The translations under genes were made by a program, and so were the position numbers. Below, piece by piece: positions 20,521 through 31,700 of a stretch of DNA of 32,956 nt (within the stretch, counting starts at the first letter, position 1; the number at the start of each line of letters is the position of its first letter). The DNA comes from DASRBO01 sp035653595 (GTDB taxonomy: Bacteria > Actinomycetota > Acidimicrobiia > Acidimicrobiales > JAJPHE01), in contig DASRBO010000009.1 of the NCBI GenBank assembly GCA_035653595.1, positions 1 to 32,956 on the forward strand, written 5' to 3'. The notes under the pieces were generated by a model. The model made no database searches. It saw only the letters and a list, made by a program, of their open reading frames with translations, and was not told the DNA's origin.

Positions 20521-21318
20521 TTGTCCGACCGATTCGTGACCGCCGAGCGCCGGCCCGACGGTGTCGCCGTCGTCCGCCTCGACCGGCCCCGCATGAACGC
20601 CCTGTCCTCGGCCCTGCTGAGCCAGCTCGCCGACGAGGTCGCCGGCCTGGTGGCCGACCCCCCCGCCGCCGTGGTCGTCTGGGGCGGCCCCCGCATCTTC
20701 GCCGCCGGGGCGGACATCTCCGAGTTCATCGATGCCGGGACCGGCCGGCCCAGCCCCGAGGTCGCCCGCAGCGTCGGCCGGGGCTTCCGGGCCGCCCTCG
20801 ACGCCGTGGCGGCCCTGCCCGTGCCTACGGTGGCGGCGGTGAACGGCTATGCCCTGGGCGGGGGCTGCGAGCTGGCCCTGGCCTGTGACTTCCGGGTGGC
20901 AGCCGAGGACGCCCGCTTCGGCCAGCCGGAGATCCTGCTCGGCATCATCCCCGGCGGAGGGGGCACCCAGCGTCTCAGCCGGCTGGTGGGACCGGCCCGG
21001 GCCAAGGACCTGATCCTCTCCGGCCGCCAGGTCGACGCCAGCGAGGCCCGGGCCATCGGCCTGGTCGACCGGGTGGTGGCCGCCGCCGAGGTGCTCGATG
21101 CTGCCACCGGATGGGCGGCGAGCCTGGGCCGGGGCCCCCGGGTGGGCCTCGCCCTGGCCAAGGCGGCGGTGGACGGCGGCGCCGATCGGCCCCTCGAGGC
21201 GGGGCTGGATCTGGAGGCTGGGCTGTTCGCCGAGGTGTTCGGCTCCGACGACGCCCGCATCGGGATCGAGTCGTTCCTCAAGGACGGTCCGGGCAAGGCC
21301 AAGTTCGAGGGCCGCTGA
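20521..21318 (+). CDS. Enoyl-CoA hydratase/isomerase (crotonase family)
   Basis: A 265-residue crotonase-family enzyme. AGADISEF near residue 62 and NGYALGGGCELALACDFRVA near residue 105 form the oxyanion pocket and carry the first catalytic Glu (GCELAL). RFGQPEILLGIIPGGGGTQR holds the second Glu. Both Glu residues are present, so a true hydratase acting on trans-2-enoyl-CoA in beta-oxidation is likely. The start is a rare TTG at 20521, fixed by GGAGG at 20510-20514 with a 6-nt spacer; the upstream frame is Pro-rich and has no ribosome site. The MntP-like gene begins 5 nt after the stop. Together with etfBA it points to fatty-acid or amino-acid acyl-CoA catabolism. Confidence 0.93.
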   Translation: MSDRFVTAERRPDGVAVVRLDRPRMNALSSALLSQLADEVAGLVADPPAAVVVWGGPRIFAAGADISEFIDAGTGRPSPEVARSVGRGFRAALDAVAALPVPTVAAVNGYALGGGCELALACDFRVAAEDARFGQPEILLGIIPGGGGTQRLSRLVGPARAKDLILSGRQVDASEARAIGLVDRVVAAAEVLDAATGWAASLGRGPRVGLALAKAAVDGGADRPLEAGLDLEAGLFAEVFGSDDARIGIESFLKDGPGKAKFEGR

Positions 21319-21323
21319 GCCCG

Positions 21324-21863
21324 GTGGCCGGCCTGCTCCTGGTCGGGCTGTCGGTCGGGCTGTCCAACTTCGCCGGCGCCATCGGGATCGGCCTGGGCGG
21401 CGTCACCGCCGCCGTCCGTATCCGGGTGGCGGTCCTGTTCGGGCTGTTCGAGGCGGGAATGCCGGTGCTGGGCCTGCTCATTGGCCACCGGACGGCCTCC
21501 CTGCTGGGCGCCGACGGCGGCCGGTACCTGGGCGGCGCCCTGCTGGTGCTGACCGGCCTGTGGGCCCTGGTGGCCGCCCGGCGCTCCGGGGGTGCCCCCG
21601 CCGCCGGCACGAACAGGCGCCTGGTGGTCACGGCCGCCGCCCTCAGCATCGACAACCTGGTGGTGGGCTTCGCCCTCGGCACCCTGCACGTCAACCTGGC
21701 CGTCGCCGCCGCCGTCATCGCCGGGGTGAGCGTCGTCCTGTCCCTCGCCGGCCTCGAGCTCGGCCACCGGCTGGGAAAGGTGGTGGAGCGCTACAGCGAG
21801 GAGGTCGGGGGGCTGGTGCTGGTGGGGGTGGGGGTTGCGGTCGCCTCCGGGCTCATGCGGTGA
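21324..21863 (+). CDS. MntP-like membrane protein (putative metal efflux)
   Basis: A 179-residue protein with six hydrophobic segments, the size and topology of MntP manganese exporters. The second repeat matches well: AALSIDNLVVGFALGTL with its Asp, and VLFGLFEAGMPVLGLLIG with the conserved Glu. In the first repeat the family reads SMDAFA; here it is GLSNFAGAIGIGLGG, so the first metal-binding Asp is replaced. It closes with VGGLVLVGVGVAVASGL, close to the MntP C-terminus. Manganese export is therefore uncertain; it may move another ion. The GTG at 21324 follows the hydratase stop by 5 nt, and the end overlaps the convergent hydrolase by 11 bp. Confidence 0.78.
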   Translation: MAGLLLVGLSVGLSNFAGAIGIGLGGVTAAVRIRVAVLFGLFEAGMPVLGLLIGHRTASLLGADGGRYLGGALLVLTGLWALVAARRSGGAPAAGTNRRLVVTAAALSIDNLVVGFALGTLHVNLAVAAAVIAGVSVVLSLAGLELGHRLGKVVERYSEEVGGLVLVGVGVAVASGLMR

Positions 21864-22560
21864 TGTCGACCGGGGCCGGGCTCTGGCCGGCCAGCACCCC
21901 GGCGATCCAGTCGGGCAGGACATGGCGCAGGATGCTCGAGGCCTGGGTCAGCAGGTGCCCGGAGCCGGGCAGGACCACCAGGTCGCCCTGGCCGGCGATC
22001 ATCCTCACCATCTCGCTGCAGGTGAAGGGGAGGATCTCGTCCGAGTCCCCGTGCAGGAGCAGCAGCGGCCGGCCGTCCATGCCTTCGGCGACCTCGCAGC
22101 CGGCGGACTGGGTGGCCAGGGTGACCACTCCGGCCACCACCGCCGGCAGCAGTACCGCCGCCCGCACGGCGATGGCCCCCCCGAAGGAGTGGCCCATCGT
22201 CACCACCTGCTCGGCCCCCCGGCGGCAGGCCAGCTCGGTGACGGCGGCCAGGTCGAGGGTGCACAGGCCGATGTCGTTGGGCACCCGCCAGCCCACCCGG
22301 AGCACCCCGATGCCCCGACCGGCGAGCTCGTCTCCGAGGAACTGGTAGAGGCCCTCGGCCGGGCCAAGCAGGCCGCCCATGGCCCCCCCGCAGGCGACCA
22401 GGGCGCCGGCGGAGTCGGCCGGCCCGTGCCAGAGGACGGTCAGCAGGCCCTGACGGGTGAACAGCTCGATGTGGGTGAGGCCGGGGTGGACGTCGACCTC
22501 CTGGGCGGCCAGGACGCCCAGGCGCTCCAGCGGGGTCCGGTCGTCCTGCTCCTCGTCCAC
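21853..22560 (-). CDS. Alpha/beta hydrolase, dienelactone-hydrolase-like
   Basis: A 235-residue alpha/beta hydrolase. The nucleophile elbow is VVTMGHSFGGAIAV with Ser in GHSFGG. The acid is probably Asp in LLLHGDSDEILPF, and the base His in LPGSGHLLTQA. The oxyanion area LVACGGAMGG near residue 55 resembles the HGGG/HGSG loops of small serine hydrolases. No signal peptide is visible, so it is probably cytosolic. The GTG start lies 19 nt after the stop of the second ABC gene, without a clear ribosome site, so it may be the last gene of the MarR-ABC operon. Substrate unknown; small ester or thioester hydrolysis is likely. Confidence 0.82.
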   Translation of the reverse strand: MDEEQDDRTPLERLGVLAAQEVDVHPGLTHIELFTRQGLLTVLWHGPADSAGALVACGGAMGGLLGPAEGLYQFLGDELAGRGIGVLRVGWRVPNDIGLCTLDLAAVTELACRRGAEQVVTMGHSFGGAIAVRAAVLLPAVVAGVVTLATQSAGCEVAEGMDGRPLLLLHGDSDEILPFTCSEMVRMIAGQGDLVVLPGSGHLLTQASSILRHVLPDWIAGVLAGQSPAPVDITA

Positions 22561-22579
22561 CGGCCCGGCCCGAGCGGGG

Positions 22580-24552
22580 TCAGGAGCCGCTGGAGCTGTG
22601 CACCTGGTCGCCCTCGGTATGGCTCATCCAGGTGGCGTACATGTCGGCGTAGCGCCCACCGAGCGCCACGAGCTCATCGTGGGCGCCGCTCTCCACGATG
22701 CGGCCTTCGTCCACCACCACGATGCGGTCCGCCTTCATGGCGGTTGTCAGGCGGTGGGCGATGAGGATGGCGGTGCGGCCCTCCAGCAGCACGTCGAGGG
22801 CGGCCTCGATCTTGGTCTCCGACAACAGGTCGAGGTTGGAGGTGGCCTCGTCCAGCACCAGCACCCGGGGGTGGGCGTGGAAGGCCCGCGCCAGGGCGAT
22901 GAGCTGGCGCTCTCCCGAGGACAGCGACTGGCCCCGCTCGTGGACCACGGTGTGGATGCCGTGGGGCATGCGCTCGACGACCTCGACCAGGCCCACCGCC
23001 CGGATGGCGTCCCACACCTCGTCGTCGGTGGCCTCGGGGCGGGCGAAGGAGATGTTGTCGCGGATGGTGCCCCCGAACAGGAACGGCTCCTGGGGAACCA
23101 CGCCGAGCTGGCGGCGCAGGGACCGGATGGTGACCGAGCGGAGGTCGTGGCCGTCGATGAGCACCCGGCCGGCCACCGGGTCGTAGAAGCGGGTTACCAG
23201 CTTGGCGATGGTGGACTTGCCCGCCCCGGTGGGCCCGACGAAGGCGACCGTCTCGCCGGCGTCTATGACCAGGTCCACGTCGTGCAGCACCGGCAGCTTG
23301 GGGTCGTAGCCGAAGGTCACCCCGTCGAAGGTGATGTCGCCGCGGATCGGCGGAAGGTCGATGGCGTCGTCAGCCTCGGGGACACTGGGGTCCGTCTCCA
23401 GCAGGCCCCGAAGCTTGTTTATCGAGGCCGTGCCCTGCTGGTACATGTTGTACTGCTGCACCAGCAGCTGGATCGGCATGAAGAACCGGTTCAGGTAGAG
23501 GAAGAACGCCACCAGGTCGCCGGGCGACAGGGAGTGGTGCAGCACCATGTTCCCGCCGATGGCCAGCAGGGCAGCCTGGCCCAGGTAGCCGAGCAGCTGG
23601 GTGCCCGGCCCGTAGACGGCGTTGATCTGCGCCGTGTACATGTTGGCGTCGCGGTAGGCGCCCACCACGTTCCGGTGGTAGATGACGTTGTGGCGCTGGC
23701 GGTTGTGGGCGGTGACGATCCTGATGCCGTGCAGGGTTTCGGACAGGTCGGCCAGCACGTTGGCGATGCCGTCCCGCACCCGGTCATAGCCCCGCTCGGA
23801 GCGGGAGCGGAACCACAGCGACATGGCCGTCAGGATCGGCACGATCAGCAGCAGGGTGATCAGGGCCAGCTCCACGTTCATCGACAAAAGCATTCCGGTG
23901 ATGACCAGCATGGTCAGACCCTGTACGGCGAACTGGGCCAGGCCGTCCTGCAGCAGCTGCTGCAGGTTCTCGATGTCGCTGGTCATGCGGGTCATGATCA
24001 CGCCGGCCTTCTCGTCGGTGTAGAAGTCCAGCGCCAGCCGCTGCAGGTGGTTGAAGATCTTGACCCGCAGGTCGTTCATGACCCAAGCCGCCAGGCGACC
24101 GGTGACCATCACCTGCAGCCGCTGGGCGGTGGCGGTGAGGACGATGGCGCCGACATAGAGGCAGCCCACCCACACGATGAGGCCGAAGTCCTTGTGCAGC
24201 ATGCCCCGGCTGATTCCGATGTCGATCAGCCTCGGGCCGGCCTGGTTGGTCACGCTCACGATGGTCACCAGGAACGCGGCCAGTACTCCCAGCTGCCAGT
24301 GCTTGAAGATCAGCCCCCGCAGGGTGAGGTGCTCGGCCTCGTCACCCGCCTTGCGGTAGGAGAAGGTGGCGCTGGGCTCCGGGTGCTCCGGCTCGTCGGC
24401 CAGCAGCTTGTCCACTCCGTCCTGCAGCTCCGGCGGTATGCCGGCGAAGGGCAGGCCCTGGCCGGGGCTGGCCGACTGACGGGGCCCCATGCCGCCCCCG
24501 AACATCCCGCCCGGGGCGGACCCGCCACCGAACATTCCTCCACCCATGGCCA

Positions 24553-24553
<1 letters not shown>
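22580..24553 (-). CDS. ABC exporter half-transporter, canonical-Walker-B subunit
   Basis: A 657-residue ABC half-transporter: a Gly/Met-rich N-terminal tail (MGGGMFGGG), a six-helix exporter domain at about 80-370 and an ATPase domain from about 405. It has Walker A GPTGAGKST, a normal Q-loop (VVPQEPFLF), Walker B LVLDEATSNLD with the catalytic Glu, and the switch IAHRL. Its signature is SLSSGERQ (Leu544, Ser545, Ser546, Gly547, Glu548) instead of LSGGQ. This complements the partner subunit, which has a bad Walker B but a good signature, so the two form one consensus and one degenerate ATP site. The ATG shares one base with the stop of the upstream subunit gene. Drug or lipid export is the usual role. 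Confidence 0.93.
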
Positions 24554-26576
<2,023 letters not shown>

Positions 26577-26580
<4 letters not shown>

Positions 26581-27035
26581 CGGGACGCCGCCGCTGTCGA
26601 GGCCTTGACGGCGTCGCGATAGGCGTCGAGGGCGTCGCTCCAGAGGCCCAGGGCGTCCAACAGCCGGTCGGCTTGGACCCGGTCGCCGGCGTGGGCGGCG
26701 ATCTCCGCCAGTCGGCCGCCGACGGCGGCGTCGGCCTGGTCGAGCACCCGGGTGCCGGCCGCCGTCAGCACGTGGTGCACACGGCGGCGGTCCTCGTCAT
26801 CGGGCCGGCGTTCCACCAGGCCCTTGGCCACCAGACCGTCGACCACGGCGGTGATGCTCGGCCGGCTGACGGTGAGGGTGTCGGCGAGGGCGGAGGCGGC
26901 GGAGCTACCTCGCCCCAGCAGGGCCAGCAGTCGGTACTGGGAGGCGGACAGATCGACCTCGCCCAGAGCCAGATCGACCTGTCGAGCCAGGCGGGCGGCG
27001 ACCCGCGCAACGTTAGGACGTCCTTCGGGAGTCAC
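26577..27035 (-). CDS. MarR-family transcriptional regulator
   Basis: A 152-residue MarR protein with the winged-helix core: SASQYRLLALLGRGSSAAS, ALADTLTVSRPSITAVVDGL (helix-turn-helix) and the wing GLVERRPDDEDRRRVHHVLT. The flanking helices form the dimer interface. It is the first gene of an operon with the ABC exporter, so it probably represses that operon and responds to a ligand of the pump. The GTG start at 27033-27035 has no ribosome site, but TAACCT lies 6 nt upstream, so translation is probably leaderless from that promoter. Two GTTAGG copies, at 27012-27017 and 27039-27044, may be part of an operator. A longer transcript from the hairpin-rich region upstream could also cover it. Confidence 0.9.
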
Positions 27036-27041
27036 ATAGTT

Positions 27042-27047
27042 AGGTTA
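27042..27047 (-). promoter_or_regulatory. -10 box TAACCT, marR-ABC operon
   Basis: TAACCT on the minus strand ends 6 nt before the GTG at 27035, in an AT-rich patch (27036-27057) that stands out from its surroundings. It fits a leaderless promoter and is a likely site for autoregulation by MarR. Confidence 0.5.
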
Positions 27048-27313
27048 TCAAATGATCTGGCGGAGGAGGAACCAGGGACATCCCGCAACGGCCGGGATCC
27101 CTGGCGGGCCGGCCGGCGGAAACTTGGGGCTGACGCGCCGGGGCCGGCCTCTCGGCCGGCCCCATCGGTTACAAGGGACATGTCGCTGGCGCCGGAGTGG
27201 TGCCCCGGTGTCTGTTTGGGGACCACGTCGTCGGCTGGGCCGGAGGTCCGGCCACCGCTACGGCCCGGTAATCAACCGGGGCCTACCCCGATGCCAGCCG
27301 GACGGCCGCCTCT

Positions 27314-27373
27314 TCAGGCGGCCGGGGCACGGTCGGGCGGACTGCCGTCCTCGTGCGAGCTCGTCGACTTCAT
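27314..27373 (-). CDS. Candidate leader peptide ORF (19 residues)
   Basis: ATG at 27371-27373 opens MKSTSSHEDGSPPDRAPAA and a TGA (27314-27316). The ribosome site GGGAAGGAG (27381-27389) with a 7-nt spacer is among the best in the window. The stop codon lies in the loop of a perfect 8-bp hairpin (27303-27324), as in translation-sensing attenuators. It is followed by further hairpins and then, about 280 nt on, by the marR-ABC operon in the same direction. Leader peptides are known ahead of several antibiotic-export genes, so an attenuator role is attractive. The peptide has no signal sequence or modification motif. It could still be chance. Confidence 0.42.
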   Translation of the reverse strand: MKSTSSHEDGSPPDRAPAA

Positions 27374-27576
27374 CGTCAAGCTCCTTCCCTTAGACCTCGA
27401 GCACCCGAAGGGTCGCTGTGCTCAGTCTCAGTTGTCGCGCCGTGGACGCCGGATGACAAGAGGGCGAAGGCGGCTTTAACGACAACGCAAAGTTGGCCGG
27501 GGTCGGCCGGTCCGAGGCGGCCGGCACGGCGGCGACGGGAAGCGCTGAGCGCGGCGGAACTCCGCCCCCTCGTTGG

Positions 27577-27582
27577 TAGCTT
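27577..27582 (+). promoter_or_regulatory. -10 box TAGCTT, unknown membrane protein gene
   Basis: TAGCTT ends 9 nt before the ATG at 27592, preceded by GG as in the UDG promoter at 16889-16896. No Shine-Dalgarno is present, so leaderless expression is likely. Confidence 0.45.
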
Positions 27583-27591
27583 CGGGCCGCC

Positions 27592-28752
27592 ATGGCCCCG
27601 GCAGTAAGCGAGCGCCGTCCCCGGACCCGGGCCGAGCGCCGCGCCGAGTACCTGGCCAGCCAGCGGCGGGAGCGGGCCCGGCGGGCCGCCCGGGCCCGCA
27701 AGGCGGCCGAGCGCCGGCGGCGGGCCCGCTCGATCGTCCCCCGTCTCCTGATGGCGGCGGCCACCTTCGGGCTGGGCCTGCTCTGGACCGGGGCGCCGGA
27801 ACCGTCGTCCGAGGTCGGTCTGCCCGAGGCCACCGTGGCCCTGTCCCACTACCGCATCGACTACCTCATCCGGTACCTGGGCGGGGTGATCAACACCGAG
27901 ACCCACGTGGTCAGCCGGCCCTACCTGGGCCTCGACGAGTCGTTCAAGGGGGGCCGGTTGACTGCGGGCCAGATCTCCAACCGGTCCGGGCTGTGGACCT
28001 GGGCCACCGGTCCGCCGGCGGGGTGGGACCTCCTGAGCGGCGCCCAGCAGGTGGCGGTGTCGGACGCCTCCCCCGAGGCGGCCGTCGACTTCGCCATCGG
28101 CCGGGGCCTGGCGGCGGTGGTGGGGCGGGCCGCGGTGCTGGGCCGGCCCTGCTCGGTGGTGCTGACCGGCCAGCCCCTCGGAGAGTCGATCGACGCCCCC
28201 TCCGGATCGAGCACCGTCCGGCTGTGCATCGACCGGAGCACCGGGGCCGTCCTGTCCGAGGTGTGGCGCCTCAACGGGAAGCTGGCCGAGGACATGGAGG
28301 CGACCCGGTTCGACCCCGAGTACCCGACGTCACTGGCCACCTTCGACCCGAGCCCCCGCCTGCCGCCCAGGAGCGCCCCGCCGATCGTGGCCGTGCCGCT
28401 GACCGGCCGCGAGCGCCAGGGGCTGCATCCGGTCCTGTCCGTCCCCGCCGGCTACCACCTCGACCACTCGCTGCTGAGCGCGTCGCCCTCCCCGTCGGGA
28501 GGGCCCGGCTCGTATACCAGCACGCTGCTCTACTCCGACCGCTCCGGTCGGGTGCTCGAGGCCGACTACGTGGAGAGCCCGGCCGACACCACGGGTCTGC
28601 GCGTCGGCCTGCCCGGAGGGCGGACGGGCTACCTGCGCCTCGACTACTACCTGTCGTCCCTCTCGATCGGCACCAGCTCGATCGGCTCGGTGGTGCTGCG
28701 GGGCTCGGATCCCGACCAGCTCATCGCCCTGGCCCGCCAGCTGCGCTGGTGA
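27592..28752 (+). CDS. Unknown single-pass membrane protein with basic N-terminus
   Basis: A 386-residue protein that I do not recognise. Residues 1-47 are extremely rich in Arg and Ala (RRERARRAARARKAAERRRR) and probably helical. A hydrophobic segment follows at about 49-67 (IVPRLLMAAATFGLGLLW), then an extracytoplasmic domain of about 310 residues. This domain has beta-rich stretches such as GLWTWATGPPAGWDLLSG and TVRLCIDRSTGAVLSEVW, which faintly recall RseB/LolA-like folds that read outer-surface signals; I cannot confirm that. Two cysteines (PCSVVL, RLCIDR) may form a disulfide. The ATG at 27592 is preceded by a TAGCTT box. Its end is 22 bp from the convergent S53 peptidase gene. Confidence 0.75.
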   Translation: MAPAVSERRPRTRAERRAEYLASQRRERARRAARARKAAERRRRARSIVPRLLMAAATFGLGLLWTGAPEPSSEVGLPEATVALSHYRIDYLIRYLGGVINTETHVVSRPYLGLDESFKGGRLTAGQISNRSGLWTWATGPPAGWDLLSGAQQVAVSDASPEAAVDFAIGRGLAAVVGRAAVLGRPCSVVLTGQPLGESIDAPSGSSTVRLCIDRSTGAVLSEVWRLNGKLAEDMEATRFDPEYPTSLATFDPSPRLPPRSAPPIVAVPLTGRERQGLHPVLSVPAGYHLDHSLLSASPSPSGGPGSYTSTLLYSDRSGRVLEADYVESPADTTGLRVGLPGGRTGYLRLDYYLSSLSIGTSSIGSVVLRGSDPDQLIALARQLRW

Positions 28753-28774
28753 GCACGACCGGCTCGCCCGGGTT

Positions 28775-31700
28775 CTACAGGCCGCAGTCCGCCCCCACCG
28801 TGTAGTCCCAGTTGGGCCCGCCGGTGTCCCCGTCCACCAGGAGGCCGGGGCCGCCCGACAGCAGGGCCGAGGGGGCGGAGACCAGCACGTCGGAGCGGGC
28901 GTTGGGGGAGCTGAGCACCGCTCCGGCCCCCGGAGGGGCGGTCATGGCCGAGCCGGAGCCGGTGGGGCTGACGATGTGGGTGAGGGGCTCGTCGATCTCC
29001 ACCAGGGTGCCCCCGCCGGCCAGCGGCTTCATCGAGCCGTGGTCGTGGTTGACGGTGTTGACGCCGGGGCTGCCCGACGAGGCGTTGCCCACGTAGCCGT
29101 CGAAGTAGCTCACCGCCCCGGAGGCTTCGATCTCCATGGCGGCGAAGTACTCGACCCCGCCGAAGGTCCACTGGTCGTAGTAGACGACGGCGCTGCCGCC
29201 GGGGGGGATGTTCTTCGCCGTGGGCCGCCCGGCCAGCCTGAGAGCTGCCCGCAGGGTCCGCCCGTCGGGGGCCATGGCCATGTCGCCCTCGGTCAGGGCC
29301 AGCTGGGGGTTCTGCCCGGCCAGGGGGCCGGCCACCGGGGAGGGGCTGCCGGTGTTCTCGGGGATGGCGTCGGTCGGGTAGTCGTCGGTGCCGGGGGCCT
29401 GGGTCCAGAGGGGTCCGTGGCAGGTGAGGGAGGTGGAGGCCACCGTGCCTGAGGCGGATGCGGTCGCCCGTCCCGCCATCAGGAAGGCGCAGCCGGTGCT
29501 GAGCTCGTCGGCCGGCACCGTCTGGGGGCCGTCGTCGTACTGGGAGTTGGCCTCCAGTCTGGTCAGCAGCTGGCCGTTGAGCGGGACGACCGGGGCGCCG
29601 GCCTTCCTCTGCACGGCTGCGAGGTCTCCGTTGGTCAGCACCAGGGTCACCTGGGAGTGGGCGACATCGAACCTGTTGGCCCGGCTGGTGAGGGGGGCGG
29701 CGTCGATGGCGCCGGCGAAGACGCTGGGGGGCTGGCCGTTGCCCGCCGCCAGCTCGAAGCGGGTGCCGTACGGGACACCCGAGGGCGGGTCGGGGGGGAT
29801 GTTGTCATCGACGGTCTCGCGGGCGCCGTAGATGGCGTACTGGGTCGGGCCCAGGTTGAACTCGGCCTCGAACAGGTCGCCCAGGGAGCCCGGCGCCCCC
29901 GTCTGGGGCTGGGCCGCCATCTTGGCCACCTTGATGGTGACGGCCAGGGTCGACCCCGTCGGGTCGGAGGAGAACGAGGCCGACGTGATGTCCAGGTCGG
30001 CGGGGGCGGTCGACTGCGCCGTCCCGCCGCCGGCGTTGGCTGCCGTCAGCTGGGGGGCGCCCCGGCACACGGTGGTGCCAGGCACGGCCGCCGTCGGCGC
30101 CCTGGTGGCGCCGGGGTCGGTGGGGGCGAGCGAGGGGTTGGCCGGGTCGAGGGACCGGGCCAGGCCCGTCACGTCCGGCACCCCCAGGCCCGACACGTAG
30201 TCCCAGCCGGTGGTGTCGGGGTAGGGCCCGTTGTTGCCGATGGTTATGTCGAAGAAGTCCCGGGCGTAGGCCTTGGCGTTGGCGTACTGGCCGTAGAGGG
30301 AGGGGGCGGCGAAGCCGAGGCCGGCGGCCACCCCGCGCACCAGGGGGCTGGCCGCCTGCACCCGGGCCCACATGCCCTGCCACAGCGGCGCAGACAGGCT
30401 GGTCCCCAGCACGGTGGCCTGCTGGCCCTGGACGATGATGTCGTAGCCGGAGAACTGGTCCCCGGACTGGGCCGCCACGTCGGGGATGGCCCGGCAGGGG
30501 GCGGTGGATTTCTGGACCGAGCCGGTGACGGCCAGGGTGGGCAGGCCGGAGAGCCGGTCGAAGGTGCACGGCGGGGTGGCCGGCACCACGCCAGAACCTC
30601 TGGGTGGCGGGGGCAGCTCGGCCGCCTGCCACGGCGGGGCGGGCTCGTTGTGGCTGAGGCCGCCGCCTGAGCTCACCCAGGAGTACTCGACGTCCCGTTC
30701 GGTGCGATCGCCAGGCCCGGCCTTGTCGGTGATCACCGTGCCGCCGACGGCCACCACCCACGGGCTGGCGGCCGGGTACTCCACCGATATCAGCGGGCTG
30801 TTGGTGGCCGTGTTGATGGCCACGCCACAGCCGGCGCCGGCGTCGCCGGTGGAGACGAACAGGGTCCGGCCCTCCACCACGGCCTGCTCGGCGGCGCTGT
30901 CGGTGGAGACCATGTCCCCGGTGATGGCGTCCACCTCCTCGCAGCCGCCGTAGGAGGCGCTGGCCTGCAGGGCACCGTTCGGGTCGTCGGCCCAGTCCTG
31001 GATGGCCACGTACTCGTCGGCCAGGGAGTCGGCGAAGTACATGGTGTAGCCGGCGGCGTCGGGCGCCATGCTGGAGGCGGCCTGGAGGTCGAGATCCCAC
31101 TCGTCGATGCCCGACGTGTCGGTCGAGGTGACCCCGGCGTATACGGCCTGGAACGGGATCTGCGGCAGGGTGAGGTGGTTGGGTGCCCCCGAACCGGTCG
31201 GATTGGCCTCGTAGGCCCGCAGGTCCGAGACGATGGTGCGCATGGTGAGCGGTCCGGTCGTGTCGGGGCCGAAGCCCTCCGAGAAGCTGGCCAGGTGCTG
31301 GCCGGCCCCCCGGTCGTTGGCGGGCTGGTCGTAGATCGACCACAGGTCGGGCGGATCGGTGCTGGCCGACACCGGGAACGACGACGTGGCCGCCGTGCGG
31401 GGCTGGTCCAGACGGAGGTCGAAGTGGTGGAAGTAGGGGAAGGTGTCGAGGCCGCCCACCGCCGTCACCCCCAGCACCGCCGGCACCCGAGGGGCGTCGA
31501 GGGCGGCCAGGAAGCGGTGGCCCTGGGACTGGAAGACCGAGAAGCGGACGCCGAAAAGGCGGGCGACCTGGCCCTCGGTGCCGGTGGCCTGCAGGAGGGT
31601 GCCGGCGCCGGACTGGAAGGCGACCGACAGGCCCCCGCCAGCCAGCCACGAGCGGGCGGCGGCCGTCCGGGCCGCCTCGGCCCCGAACCGCTGGTCGAAC

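Larger units (their letters stand above)
27036..27591. other. Hairpin-rich intergenic region with a short leader ORF
   Basis: About 550 bases without a long gene. Seven inverted repeats can be drawn: 27072-27104 (12 bp with a 2-nt bulge), 27140-27163 (perfect 10 bp), 27197-27226 (9 bp, one bulge), 27238-27253, 27262-27283 (one bulge), 27303-27324 (perfect 8 bp) and 27399-27423. On the minus strand the 10-bp stem is capped by GAGA, a GNRA loop; on the plus strand it would be TCTC. That favours a minus-strand RNA leading toward marR. A 19-residue ORF lies at 27314-27373 on the same strand. No known riboswitch core was recognised. Confidence 0.55.

Noticed and set aside
27262..27283. Hairpin resembling a tRNA T-arm on the minus strand
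   Set aside because: The 7-nt loop TTGATTA does not match TTCRANY, and no acceptor, D or anticodon stem can be drawn around it.
27180..27479. Plus-strand open frame of about 100 codons
   Set aside because: It has no ribosome site or known domain, and covers the hairpin region where the minus strand has the better-supported leader ORF.
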